64,000 bases of DNA, taken from NCBI GenBank assembly GCA_036250195.1, contig JAVHZZ010000006.1:165498424-165562423 (forward strand), read 5' to 3'. Within the stretch, counting starts at the first letter, position 1. The number at the start of each line of letters is the position of its first letter. Shown piece by piece: positions 39,921 to 50,300 of the stretch. The notes under the pieces are model-generated. The model was not told where the DNA came from, did not search any database, and worked only from the letters and a program-made list of their open reading frames with translations. The translations under genes were made by a program, and so were the position numbers. This stretch comes from Mixophyes australis (lineage: Eukaryota > Chordata > Amphibia > Anura > Limnodynastidae).

Positions 39921-40804
39921 CAGTGGTTCCCAAACTTTTGCAGTTCGCACCACCCTTACAGTCTCCATAATATTTTCAAGGTACACCTCCAAAATAATTA
40001 CAGAGCAGTCCTGTTTTATAAGTAGTTGGGTCAAAAAAATGTAATAAGTATTTAGGTCAGGACAGAAATACTTATTTAGTTGTATTATATTTCTGTCAAA
40101 TAATAATTTACAGCTATCTCACACTGTGCCCTCCTTCAGCTCCACACACTCTGTGCCCTCCTTCATCTCCACACACTCTGTGCCCTCCTTCATCTCCACA
40201 CACTCTGTGCCCTCCTTCATCTCCACACACTTTGTTCCCTCCTTCATCTCCACATACTCTGTTCCCTCCTTCATCTCAACACACTTTGTGCCCTCATTCA
40301 TCCCCACACACTCTGTGCCCCTGCATCCACTCACTCTGCACCCTCTGCATCCACTCACTCTGCCCCCTCTGCATTCTCTCACTCTGACCCCTCTCACTCT
40401 GCCCTCTCAGCATCCAGTCAATCTGCCCCATCTGCATCCAGTCACTCTGCCCCCTCTGCATCCTCTCACTCTGCCCCCCTCTGCATCCAGTCACTCTGCC
40501 CCCTCTGCATCCAGTCACACTGCCCCCTCTTCATCCCCTCACTCTGCCCCCTCTGCATCCAGTCACTCTGCCCCCTCTGCATCCAGTCACTCTGCCCTCT
40601 CTGCATCCACTCACTCTGCCCTCTCTCAGTCTGCCGTCTCTCACTCTGCCGTTTGTCACTCTGCCCCCCTCTGTCGCGGCCAGCAAAAAAAAAACAACTT
40701 ACCAATCCGGCGGATTTTTATTTTTTTCTCTTGCTGGCCGCGGCACCCCTGTGACAGCGCCACGGCACCCCCGGGAGCCGCAGCGCACACTTAGGGAACC
40801 GCTG
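39921..40804. mobile_element. hAT-type MITE (884 bp) with imperfect 8 bp target duplication
   Basis: The left terminus CAGTGGTTCCCAAAC and the right terminus in reverse, CAGCGGTTCCCTAAG, form inverted ends of hAT type. The 8 bp on the left (CGCTAGAC, 39913-39920) and right (CGATTGAC, 40805-40812) match at 6 of 8 positions, as expected for an aged hAT target duplication. No transposase is present. Most of the interior is a minisatellite (40125-40665). Confidence 0.8.
40125..40665. repeat. Minisatellite with 27 bp and 24 bp units
   Basis: The left part repeats a 27 bp unit (CACTCTGTGCCCTCCTTCAT plus CTCCACA) about seven times. The right part repeats a 24 bp unit of CACTCTGCCCCCTCTGCATC plus CAGT type, with variants. 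Both periods are multiples of three, so each strand stays open: a 222-codon frame on plus encodes SVPSFISTH- and SAPSASSH-type repeats. There is no sign of an actual gene. Confidence 0.9.
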
Positions 40805-41559
40805 CGATTGACAATTGTAAGGGAACAAAAAGACCAACAATCCGGATCAACATCTGATCAGGATGTTTACGATGTTAATTGGGATGAACTTAAACAATGA
40901 TCACACTCTGGCAACATCTGTAGTCATTATCCACCTGCACTAATTGAGCCCCATGTTATACAGCCATTCAACCTGTGCCCTGAATTAGTGGATCATTCAG
41001 ATTTGGCAACACACTTGTCACCAAAGCAGACAAAGATATCTGTTGCTTGGATCTACCTGTGCATGGGAACCTGTAGTAACTGGCATGCCATTTTCACTAA
41101 GCAGCATTCAAGGTTGCTCTATTATCACTACTCAGCTAATAGTGTTGTCAATACTCTTGGTAGCTTAAGCCTGGATAATTAAAAAGCAAGTAAAACCACT
41201 ATCTGACGTTAATGTATAGCAAAGTCTGTGTATTGCAGGGGTAAATAATTTACATGAAATTACTTGAGTGTTTATGCAACACTGTATGGAAAATAAGTGC
41301 ACTAAATGTCAACTATAGGTCTGTATAATAATGATATGGAAGAGCTCTAGTGTGAGCTACAGAAAGACTTAGTCCACCAGCTCTGAGTCCCGCAGCGAGA
41401 GCCATCTCTCAGCTTCCTGTAACAGGTTGGGTTCCTGGCAAAGGCCGTCCTGATGAAGATCTCAGGTAAAGATGTTCTCTAGAGAGGGAACTAAGCTTTC
41501 CCAAAACATGTCATGACATTTCCACCACTTCAGCATCTCCATGGAGAAGAAGGAAGACC

Positions 41560-43297
41560 AGCATAATACCACTGTAATAGGTGTGGGGATGTTTGTCATT
41601 TATGCTGCCAATTAAAATGCATTTTCTTGTGCAGTGAACAAGAACCCTGTTTTTTATCATAATAAAAGTGACAATTAGAGTATAAGACTAGATTGTCATA
41701 CAATACCCTGCAATTACAAGTATCTTTCTGCAAGCATTCATTAGGAAAACTACATTTCCCAGACTGCCCCTCCGAAGTTCAATGCAAATTGCGTATGTAA
41801 TTTTGGGATGGACAAACTGCAAACTACAGCCACAGGCTGCTCACTAGAGCCCCAGACTGCACTAGAAGCACGCAGAGACAGACATGGCAACGAGGTGCAA
41901 AAGCTGGTGAAAAACAGGCATTTTGGTGCCAGAATGTACTAGAAGGCTCCAAGAGATTCTTGGGGGGAAAGGGGAGGAGCCAAAAATGGACTGCTGAAGA
42001 AGAGAGGATGCTGGCTGTGAGTTATGCTGTGTGAATGCTGCCTGGGATAATGAAGGATCTACCCACAAAGAGTCATTGAGTGAAATTGCTGACCTATTGC
42101 CTGAGGGATATTTGCAGCTAAAATTCCAGATTTAAAAGCCAGCTCAGAAATAAGCATCTTGGAGAAACAGGAAAAGACCAAGTTTGCCAGTGCCCATGAG
42201 ATGTCAGCAGGACTCATATGAAGACAGATACGTTTATGGTGTATTTTGCTTTACTATGTTCAAGCTATTGAAGTGAAGCAAGTGAGATATCAAGCTGTGT
42301 TATTAAAACCTTTAACCGGAACTGTAATATTGCTATTGAGAGGTTATTCCAGCCAAATCTGCTGTATTTAAAGTTTATCTGAAAGCTGACGCAGTGTGCA
42401 AGGAACATAGAGAAAAATCATTTGTGACAAGAGTTTGTCTATATTGCATTAGAAGTTTAATTCTATTGTGAAACTGCCTAAAATGGTTGCTAAGAAGAGT
42501 ATTGCAAGTTGTTTAACTCTACAGTTGCTGGGGGTGATCTGCTTATTCTAGTAGATGGATAACCAAGTGAAGATTATACTTCTTACAGAATTACTGTTGC
42601 TTACACTGAGCTCATGAGTCATGCATTGCGCCAAGTAAATAGGTTTCATGTGTCGCTTTAACCTGTGGATTACAATTTGCACCTGTGGGTTCTGTCTATT
42701 GTGAAGTGACGCTAGTCTGCAATCATTTCTTCTAAAGCATTTAATATGAATAGACTGGATTAATCCTTGTTGCACCTCTACTGATTCTGTGTGATAAGTG
42801 TAGTATAACTACACTAAAAGTCTATCGTGATTTGTCCAGATAATCTGCTGCAGTAGTATTTAGTGTAATTGTCTAATTAACCTGTTAGCAACCGGTTGTC
42901 TCTCAAAAGTATTTATCCCGTGAAACCCATTTCACTGAAGCACAGTGCCTAACTTCAAAGTGAGGTATATTTATTCAGTGACCTATGTGTTGTAGTGACT
43001 TATGTTTGATTATGGCTGATATTGTTGAAATAAGATTCCTAAATTGTTATTTATTTTATGACATGTTGAATAACCTTGCAAATTGAAGGTCTCGTGTTAT
43101 TACTTCCCTACACTACTGGTACTTATCTACCACAAGGGTAAAACGAGTAAAGAGAATAAACCCAAAAGTTTATGCAGGTTTAGCCCTGTGCTCCTTGTTT
43201 CATTTCAACACTCCTGGGGGGACCTTTGCCTCTCTACCATAGCATCGGGCCTGTGGAAACTTTTGGGGTGCCAACCATCCGCCCCGTTACAGTTATA
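41560..43297 (+). repeat. Possible long LTR (endogenous retrovirus-like), uncertain
   Basis: The stretch has no coding capacity. It contains GAGAATAAACCC (AATAAA at about 43158) and ends in CCGCCCCGTTACA near 43297, with a CTCCTGGGGGGACC segment just before. This resembles the R/U5 end of a long LTR. I could not identify a matching TG start or target duplication. Confidence 0.3.
41749..41768 (+). promoter_or_regulatory. ZNF143/SBS-like site
   Basis: AACTACATTTCCCAGACTGC matches the core of the ZNF143 site (ACTAC, four bases, CCCAG) with correct spacing. No promoter or open frame follows. Confidence 0.35.
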
Positions 43298-43480
43298 CCC
43301 ACATGGTTATGTATTGGGACTGTTTTTATATTTGGAGTATTTATAACTAATCTGGTGTGGAATATTTATTATTCAAAGATTCTGAAATTATATAATTCAC
43401 AATCATTTTTATATGCTTCACCTTGTATGTATTTTCCACTATTTGCTTAAGTAAATGACAACCACTGAATTATTAGTATT

Positions 43481-43507
43481 ATATATATATATATATATCT
43501 GTCACTA

Positions 43508-43599
<92 letters not shown>

Positions 43600-43679
43600 T
43601 CTCTCTCTATACCTCTCTCTCTATATCTCTATATCTCTCTATATATCTCTCTGTATATATCTCTATCTCTCTCTGTATA

Positions 43680-43723
<44 letters not shown>

Positions 43724-43818
43724 TATATATATATATCTGTCTCTATACCTCTCTCTATATATCTCTATCTCTCTCTCTATATATCTCTCTCTATATATCT
43801 CTATCTCTCTCTATATAT
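43481..43818. repeat. Compound (AT)n/(CT)n microsatellite
   Basis: Alternating AT, CTCT, CTAT and GT tracts run over 340 bp. The 152-codon open frame here is a translation of the simple repeat. Confidence 0.97.
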
Positions 43819-44138
43819 CATCATCATTTATTTATATAGCGCCACTAATTCCGCAGCGCTGTACAGAGAACTCATTCACATCAGTCCCTGCCCCATTGGA
43901 GCTTACAGTCTAAATTCCCTAATATAGACACACACACAGACACAGACAGACAGTGAGGGAGAGACTAGGGTCAATTTTGATAGCAGCCAATTAAACTAAC
44001 AGTATGTTTTTGGAGTGTGGGAGGAAACCGGAGCACCCGGAGGAAACCCATGCAAACACAGGGAGAACATACAAACTCCACACATATAAGGCCTCATAAC
44101 CCCAGTGTTGTGAGGCAGAAGTGCTAACCACTAGGCCA
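43819..44138 (-). mobile_element. tRNA-derived SINE with L2-like tail
   Basis: On the minus strand the unit begins GGCCTAGTGGTTAGCACTTC (an A-box-like tRNA head). It continues with a GGGGTTATGAGGCC segment where a B box is expected. Then comes the conserved central domain GGGTTTCCTCCGGGTGCTCC / GGTTTCCTCCCACACTCC. It ends in an L2-like tail, ACAGCGCTGCGGAATTAGTG... TATATAAATAAATGATGATGA. Head, central domain and tail are all present, so it is close to full length. The B box has decayed. Confidence 0.75.
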
Positions 44139-44199
44139 TTATTAATTAATATATATATTGATTAATAATTCAGTGGCTGTCATTTACTTAGTGGAATGG

Positions 44200-44465
44200 G
44201 TTTCTATGACTGTGCAGCTGCATGCAAGCTTAACATCACCAAGGCCAATGCCAAGTGTCGGATGGAGTGGTGTAAAGCACACCGACACTGGACTCTGGAG
44301 CAGTGGTAATGTGTTCTGTGGAGTGACAAATCACGCTTCTCTGTTTGGCAGTCAGATGGGCGAGTCTAGGTTTGGCGGATGCCAGGAGAACGTTACCTGC
44401 CTGACTGCACTATGCCAACTGAAAAGTTTTGGGAAAGAGGGATAATGTATTGGGCACACTTCTGG
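44200..44465 (+). mobile_element. Tc1/mariner transposase fragment
   Basis: Plus-strand frames read as the middle of a Tc1 transposase: an ITKANAK-like block, RMEWCKAHRHWTLEQW near 44260, a VLWSDKSRFSVWQSDGRV block near 44320 and a [11 protein letters not shown] block near 44380. The catalytic-region SD-SRFS is partly kept. Frameshifts and truncation at both ends make it inactive. It is a different lineage from the element at 35.3-36.5 kb. Confidence 0.75.
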
Positions 44466-45000
44466 TGATGCCCACACGAACACCTTCTTGCTTTTTTACT
44501 TTGCTTTTATTGTCAGGATGGCAAAGTAATTCATAACTAAGATGCACACACTTTCTTATGACCCTAATTCTAAATTCTAAAGTAACAGAGACCAGCTCCC
44601 TAGACACCAGCCAACTTATTCAGCATTGGTCACACTGAACAATGAAAGCAGACATATTTAAATACTTCACACTCCTCCCACAGCCCTAGCTTGATAGACA
44701 GGTGACACTCTCACCTTGCCTTAAAAAAGGAGTTCTCATCAGGTGCTCTGATTGATAAGCCTCACTGCAGACACACCCTGTAACCCAGACATTAGCTGTG
44801 AAAAAAGACACTTTCAAACCATTTCAAAACATGTAAATTAAATCAGACTCTTTACTTTCATTTTGCCCCACATATGACTTCTACCTGTATCTCTTTAACC
44901 TAGGTGCACTACTGTACAAATGTGTATCACTGGTTGCAGCCTTGCTCTGCAGATTTACAGCTAAATACCTAATTCCTCTCTTAGCAAACCACCCCTTTGT

Positions 45001-45002
<2 letters not shown>

Positions 45003-45049
<47 letters not shown>
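45003..45049. repeat. (AT)n microsatellite
   Basis: About 23 AT units without interruption. Confidence 0.97.
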
Positions 45050-45052
<3 letters not shown>

Positions 45053-45439
45053 CCTTTTTTTAACAAAAATGCAAAGGGTTCAAAACCCTTATAATTGCGG
45101 ATGCCAACCTGATGGGTCAGTGGGAGATTTGAGAAGCCTTTTGTGTGGATCAGAGGGACATGTGGAATTTGAGGCTTGAGTGGGGGACTTATATATTTTA
45201 GGGAAAGAGGTAGGTATGAGAAGTGTTTTGAGGCAAATGAGGGGGTTTGATTGGCATGTGGGAAAATCTAAACTGCTTTGAAGAATATGTGTGATCTATT
45301 TTAATGGCATGTGATGTCTCTTGCTTGATTTAATCTATTATTTCAACTTTAAGACTATTTAATACTGCACCGTGTTTTCAACACAATCATTTTCATTCCT
45401 TATCGCAATGATAAGGAATGAAAGATCATGACAAGCTTA

Positions 45440-45788
45440 TGATATTCCTCAACCAGCATCTTAATCCCCCACGGTTACCCTATTACCACCTCTACACAGC
45501 TAACACAAAACAGCAGCCCTCTGACTAACATTGCTGTGTGACTGATCCCATAGCCCACTCAATACTTTTTAACTTTGCATTCTAGCTGGAGCAATGTGCA
45601 ATATGATGTAACACGTGCCCTTGTGTTTCAAACTCCCATTGTCCCATAGATTGTAAGCTTGCGAGCAGGACCCTCTTACCTCTCTGTCTGTATGTATTAC
45701 CCAGTATTGTTTTATTAATGTCTGTTCCCAATTGTAAATCGCTACGGAATTTGCCGGCGCTATATAAATAAATGTTGATGATGATGAC
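45440..45788 (+). mobile_element. L2-type LINE 3' end
   Basis: This is the plus-strand copy of the sequence at 39105-39440: TTACCCTATTACCACCTCTA, then ATTGTAAGCTTGCGAGCAGG, AAATCGCTACGGAATTTGCC and GGCGCTATATAAATAAATGT, then a TTGATGATGATGA tail. The intact short-repeat tail marks the true 3' end. Confidence 0.75.
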
Positions 45789-45962
45789 TTATCAAAATTC
45801 TGCTTTAGGAACAGCAGTCATGAAAAACTGCTGTTACTGCGAACTCCTATATCCGCTATGGTCACTATCGCAAAGTGGTCACCTTTGCGATAGTAACAGG
45901 AGGGGAGAGCAGGTAAGATGCGGTGAGGGATCCAAAGATCTCTTTACCACAATGCTCTCCCC

Positions 45963-45967
45963 ATAGG
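45963..45967. repeat. Target-site duplication ATAGG (left)
   Basis: ATAGG directly precedes the 5' LTR and is repeated at 50527-50531 directly after the 3' LTR. Confidence 0.95.
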
Positions 45968-46193
45968 TGTGATGTTATTGCATTAGATATGCTTAATGTT
46001 TGTAGACACTCCCTTATATGTTTAAGCTTGAATCTTTAGTGATGGTCCCTAAGACCATGGGGAATGCTGGGAAGTGGGTGTGGGCAGTGTGCAATGTACC
46101 TGGAGTCTGCAAATGGCTGAATAAAGAGCTCAGCAGTGCCCACCCATGCTTCAGTGTCCTGATGAACTGATTTACAACTATATTAACAAAACA
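45968..46193 (+). repeat. 5' LTR
   Basis: It starts TGTGATGTTATTG and ends TATTAACAAAACA. A poly(A) signal AATAAA lies at 46120-46125. No strong TATA box is visible (CTTATATG near 46014 is the nearest). Confidence 0.95.
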
Positions 46194-46211
46194 TGGTGTC
46201 AGAAGAAGTTT
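46194..46211 (+). other. Primer-binding site (tRNA-Leu-like)
   Basis: TGGTGTCAGAAG starts at the base after the 5' LTR. TGGTGTCAGRAG is complementary to the 3' end of leucine tRNAs (…CTYCTGACACCA). The match weakens after 12 bases. Confidence 0.7.
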
Positions 46212-46327
46212 TAACTGGACTGCTAGAGCTCAGAGTGTGAAAGGATCCTGCAGAAGTCTGTAAAGCTGTGACATGCAGTGTCTGAATATCTGCCTTGTGC
46301 TCTGGTCACATCAAACAGTGAGTAACT

Positions 46328-47161
46328 ATGGATAGGCTGTCTCCTCCAGCAGGCATGCTCATGTCTGGCAACTTGTCTGAAAACCGGAAAAGATTTAAAC
46401 AAAGGTTTAATATATATCTTGCTGCATGTGGAGCTGATGCAATGGAGGATAAAACAAAGTCATCCATCTTCCTCCATGTGATAGGAGAGGATGTGCTGGA
46501 CATTTATAACAGTTTTCAGTTTGCTGAAGGGCAGAATATGGTGCTATCTTCTATAATGCAAAAGTTTGAAGATTACTTTGTGCCAAGGAAAAATGTGACA
46601 TATGAAAGATATAAGTTTTTCACCTGTGATCAGAAGTCTGGAGAAGGATTTGATCAGTATGTTACAGAACTGCAATCACTCAGCAAAACCTGTGAGTTTG
46701 GTGATTTAAAGGACTCACTGATTAGAGATCGTATTGTCTGTGGAATACCTGATAATGAACTCAGAGAAAGATTGCTGAGAGAGCAAGACCTAACACTAGA
46801 CAAGGCAATGACTATGTGCAGATCTGCAGAAATGACCAGACTGCAAGCCAAACAGTTCCACAAGGAATCTGATACTACTGTACATGTGGTGAAGAAAACA
46901 GAGCCAAGCAAACCACCATTCTCTAAAATGAAGCAGTCTAAAATGCAATCTAATAGGAAAATCTGCAGTCGATGTGGAAATACTCACAATCCTAAAATGT
47001 GCCCTGCTTATGGTAAAACCTGCATGAAATGTGGTGGACTTAATCACTTTGCCAAATGCTGTAGAACCAATAGTGAAACAAACAAAGTGCATGCCGTTGA
47101 ACAAGCTACGTCTGACAATTTTTTTGTGAATTGCATTGAACTTTGCAGTACAGACAAGTAA
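46328..47161 (+). CDS. gag: Gag protein of the Ty3/Gypsy element (277 aa)
   Basis: The frame opens 134 bp downstream of the 5' LTR with MDRLSPPAGM. The N-terminal two thirds look like a retrotransposon capsid (hydrophobic residues around YLAACG, FLHVIGEDVLDIYNSF, YVTELQSLSK). The C-terminus carries two zinc knuckles: C-x2-C-x3-H-x4-C at residues 213-225 and C-x2-C-x4-H-x4-C at residues 232-245. Such knuckles bind the element's RNA for packaging. The frame ends at TAA (47159-47161). The protease-pol frame continues in the same reading frame directly after it, so this stop is either an inactivating change or a recoding site. Confidence 0.85.
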   Translation: MDRLSPPAGMLMSGNLSENRKRFKQRFNIYLAACGADAMEDKTKSSIFLHVIGEDVLDIYNSFQFAEGQNMVLSSIMQKFEDYFVPRKNVTYERYKFFTCDQKSGEGFDQYVTELQSLSKTCEFGDLKDSLIRDRIVCGIPDNELRERLLREQDLTLDKAMTMCRSAEMTRLQAKQFHKESDTTVHVVKKTEPSKPPFSKMKQSKMQSNRKICSRCGNTHNPKMCPAYGKTCMKCGGLNHFAKCCRTNSETNKVHAVEQATSDNFFVNCIELCSTDK

Positions 47162-47293
47162 GAATGGATTGTTCCTTTAACAGTGAACGAGATTGTCATT
47201 CCCTTTAAGCTTGATACTGGTGCACAGTTGAATTTGATATAGTTTCAAGACTATAAGACTTTTAGAGTAAAACCTAAAATTCATCCAGCCAAT
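47162..47293 (+). pseudogene. pol: Protease N-terminal region, broken by a stop
   Basis: In the gag reading frame the sequence gives PFKLDTGAQLNLI, with the aspartic-protease active site DTGA at 47213-47224, then a TAG stop at 47240-47242. The frame continues open into the RT region. The protease would cleave Gag-Pol. The in-frame stop just after the active site makes this copy defective unless read through. Confidence 0.8.
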
Positions 47294-48754
47294 GTGAAAG
47301 TTACAGGCTACACTGGGGAGGAAATTCCTGTGAAAGGTACATGCCTAGTGACCCTGAGCTACAAAGGACAAAAGTTCAAAACATCTCTACTGATTGTGGA
47401 TAAAGATGTACAACCGATTCTAGGATTAAGTTCATGTGAGAAGCTTAACTTGATAAAGAAAGTTTTCATGGTGACATCACAAGTAGAAGATGAATGCAAA
47501 TCAGTGTTTACAGAATACAGAGACATGTTTGAAGGTTTAGGTTGTCTGCCTGGCGAGCATAAGATAAATCTAGACACGCAAGTTCCTCCAGTGATACACC
47601 CCTGTAGAAAAGTGCCATTTGCGCTGAGAGAAAAACTAAAACATGAGTTAAACCGCATGGAAGCTTTGGGTGTGATACAGAAAGTCGATGAGCCTACTGA
47701 ATGGGTGAGCTCCTTAGTAATTGTTGAAAAGAAAAATGGACAACTCAGAATATGTCTGGATCCAAGAGATTTAAATAAGGCTATTAAAAGAGAACATTTC
47801 AAACTACCAACCAGAGATGAAATCATGTCACAATTTGCGGGAGCAAAATGGTTCAGTAAATTGGATGCATCTTCAGGATTCTGGCAAATGAAGCTAGATG
47901 AAGCCAGCTCAATGCTGTGTACATTTAATACCCCAGAAGGTCGATACAGATTCCTTCGACTACCATATGGGATATTGTCTGCTCCAGAAGTATATCACAA
48001 AAGGATACACATGATTTTTGAACACATTCCAGGTGTTGAAACAATGATGGATGACATTATTGTCTGGGGATCTACAAAAGAAGAACATGATTCTAGACTG
48101 AGACAAGTAATGGAACTTATCAAGAAGGTGAATCTAAAGCTGAACAAGGACAAATGTGAATTTGGTGTGAAAACACTTACCTTTATGGGTGACGTGGTCT
48201 CGGAGGAAGGTGTGAAGCCTGACCCGAGGAAAATATCAGCCATAATAAACATGGAACGTCCTAATAACAAAGACGACGTGAGAAGATTCCTAGGAATGAT
48301 TACTTACTTAGGAAAGTTTATTTCTCAACTCTCCGAACAAACAGCACCTCTAAGATGGTTGTTGGACAAAAATAATGAGTGGATGTGGTCACATGAACAA
48401 GAAGAAAGTTGGCAAAACTTGAAACGGACCATCACAGAGCAACCGGTACTAAGATTCTTTGATCCTACAAAAAGAATAAGAATTTCAGCAGATGCCTCGC
48501 AATTTGGCCTAGGCTCAGTGTTGTTACAAGAACATGAGGATACATGGCAACCGGTAATCTATGCATCAAGAGCATTGACAAGTGCTGAAACAAGATATGC
48601 TCAGATAGAAAAAGAACTTCTAGCAATCACATATGCATGTGAGCGATTTCATCAATTTGTGTATGGTCAAGCGTTTACAGTGGAAACTGACCACAAGCCA
48701 TTGGTAGCTATCATGGCTAAATCGTTACATGACTGTCCCATGAGAATTCAATGA
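47294..48754 (+). pseudogene. pol: Reverse transcriptase and RNase H of the Ty3/Gypsy element
   Basis: The 486-codon open stretch includes the protease tail (VQPILGLSSCEKL), then the RT fingers and palm: RKVPFALREKLK, LRICLDPRDLNKAIKRE, WFSKLDASSGFWQM, and the catalytic MMDD at 48044-48055, followed by LTFMGDVVS. RNase H follows with RISADASQFGLGSVL (first catalytic Asp codon at 48491), EKELLAITYACERF and TDHKPL. It ends at a TGA (48752-48754) inside the RNase H-connection region. The frame resumes immediately in the same phase. The catalytic residues I can identify in RT are present. Confidence 0.9.
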
Positions 48755-49351
48755 ATGCTTATAAGACTACAGAAATATGATGTCCAATTGCTGTACTGTC
48801 CTGGTAAATACATGTACATTGCTTTCACACTTTCCCGTGCTGTGAACAAAAGTGAAGGTTCCGAAAGTCTGATGGATAAAGAGATAGACGCATATGTTAA
48901 TTTGATTGTAGCTTCTCTACCTGTGTCTCTTGCAAGACAAGAACAGATAAGAAAAGAAACAGAGACAGACATCACAATGAAAGTGTTACAAGACATCATT
49001 CTGAAAGGATGGGCAGCAGAAAAAAATGCGTGCCCACTGTCTATTCATGATTATTGGATGTACCGCACTGACCTTACGGTTGTCAATGGTATTATTTACA
49101 AAGGCAATAGAATTGTTATACCTGCACGACTAAGAAAAATTATGCTGTGCAAGATACATGAAGGCCACTTAGGAGAAGAGAAATGAAAACGGAGGGCGCG
49201 TGAAGTGATGTATTGGCCAAGAATGAACCAGGACATAGCACAGACAACAGCTACATGTGAACTGTGTCTTATGTACAGACCAAAGCAACAGTTCGAGCCG
49301 CTGAGTCCTCATGCAGTGCCAGAGAGACCATAGCAGAAGGTAGGCGCAGAT
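48755..49351 (+). pseudogene. pol: RNase H tail and integrase zinc-binding region, broken by stops
   Basis: The same frame continues with LQKYDVQLLYCPGKYMY, the end of RNase H. The normal 'ADTLSR' motif reads AFTLSRA. An integrase HHCC-type zinc domain follows: HEGHLG near 49159 and CELC near 49257. It is interrupted by TGA (49184-49186) and TAG (49331-49333). The first integrase catalytic Asp codon is 49349-49351. Confidence 0.8.
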
Positions 49352-50227
49352 TTGTTTGATTGTATTGGAAAAACGCACATTGTCGTGACTGATTATTATT
49401 CTAATTACCCTGAGGTGCAGACTCTACCTACAACTACTAGTAAAGCCGTAATCAGTTGCATGAAGTCAATCTTTGCAAGGCATGGTGTTCCTATGGAAGT
49501 GTTCACTGACAATGGACCTCAGTTTTCAAGCGCTGAATTTAGACAATTTGCTGAAGAGTGGGAATTTGTCCATGCAACATCGAGTCCCCACTATCCACAG
49601 TCAAATGGGTTGGTGGAAAGTTCAGTAAAAACTGTAAAGAGTCTAATGAAAAAAGCACAAGACGGCAAAGAAGATTTCTACAAAAGTCTTTTAATCTACT
49701 GCAGTACACCTCTACAGAATGGACTCTCTCCTGCACAAATGCTGATGGGAAGGAGGATTAGAGCAAATCTTCCGATAAGTGATGAACTGCTTAATACGCA
49801 TAACTCAGCATTGGTGAGACTGAGTAAGGTACGTCAACAGGAGAAACAGAAACTGTACCATGATAGGCGAGCAAAAAGCTTATCTGATCTAAGATCAGGT
49901 GACCAAGTCCGTCTCCGAGATCATGAGAAAGGCATTTGGATGCAGAAAGGTATTGTGCAAGCACAAGTAGCACCAAGATCTTATATTGTACGTACAGATC
50001 GTGGAACAGAAGTAAGAAGAAATCGGGTCGATTTAAGATCTCAACCCAACCATAGTGATGGCAACACGACTGAAGAATACCCTTCATCTGACATGTATGA
50101 TGGACTTGATAATGGTGAACAAACCATGATGGAAAAAAGGTCCAATATGGTTGACGAAACACAGACTTTGTGTGAAAGACCCATAAGAGAAATACGCAGA
50201 CCTGAGAGACTCATTGAAACGTGTTAG
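49352..50227 (+). pseudogene. pol: Integrase catalytic core and C-terminal domain
   Basis: The open stretch follows the first catalytic Asp (49349). It includes VTDYYSNYPEV, then FTDNGPQFSS with the second Asp codon at 49508, and YPQSNGLVESSVK with the Glu codon at 49616. The spacing is D-x52-D-x35-E, so the DD35E triad is complete. The C-terminal domain has LRSGDQVRLRD and a basic, low-complexity tail ending at 50227, 73 bp before the 3' LTR. No env gene follows. Confidence 0.9.
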
Positions 50228-50287
50228 ATGATGTTCTTAATGTTATATCGTTGAATTGTTATACTGAAGGATACAGGGCTTATCTTT

Positions 50288-50300
50288 AAAGAAAAGAAGA
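50288..50300 (+). other. Polypurine tract
   Basis: AAAGAAAAGAAGA abuts the 3' LTR and would prime plus-strand DNA synthesis. Confidence 0.85.

Noticed and set aside
40125..40665. CRISPR-like array
   Set aside because: Units are contiguous without unique spacers, and the genome is vertebrate. It is a minisatellite.
40126..40794. 222-codon open frame with peptide repeats
   Set aside because: It is the translation of a minisatellite with 27 and 24 bp units inside a hAT MITE. Frames stay open on both strands for the same reason.
43455..43913. 152-codon open frame rich in Ile, Ser, Leu and Tyr
   Set aside because: Pure AT/CT microsatellite translation.
46306..50162. Open frames on the minus strand across the Ty3 element
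   Set aside because: Shadows of the gag-pol coding frame.
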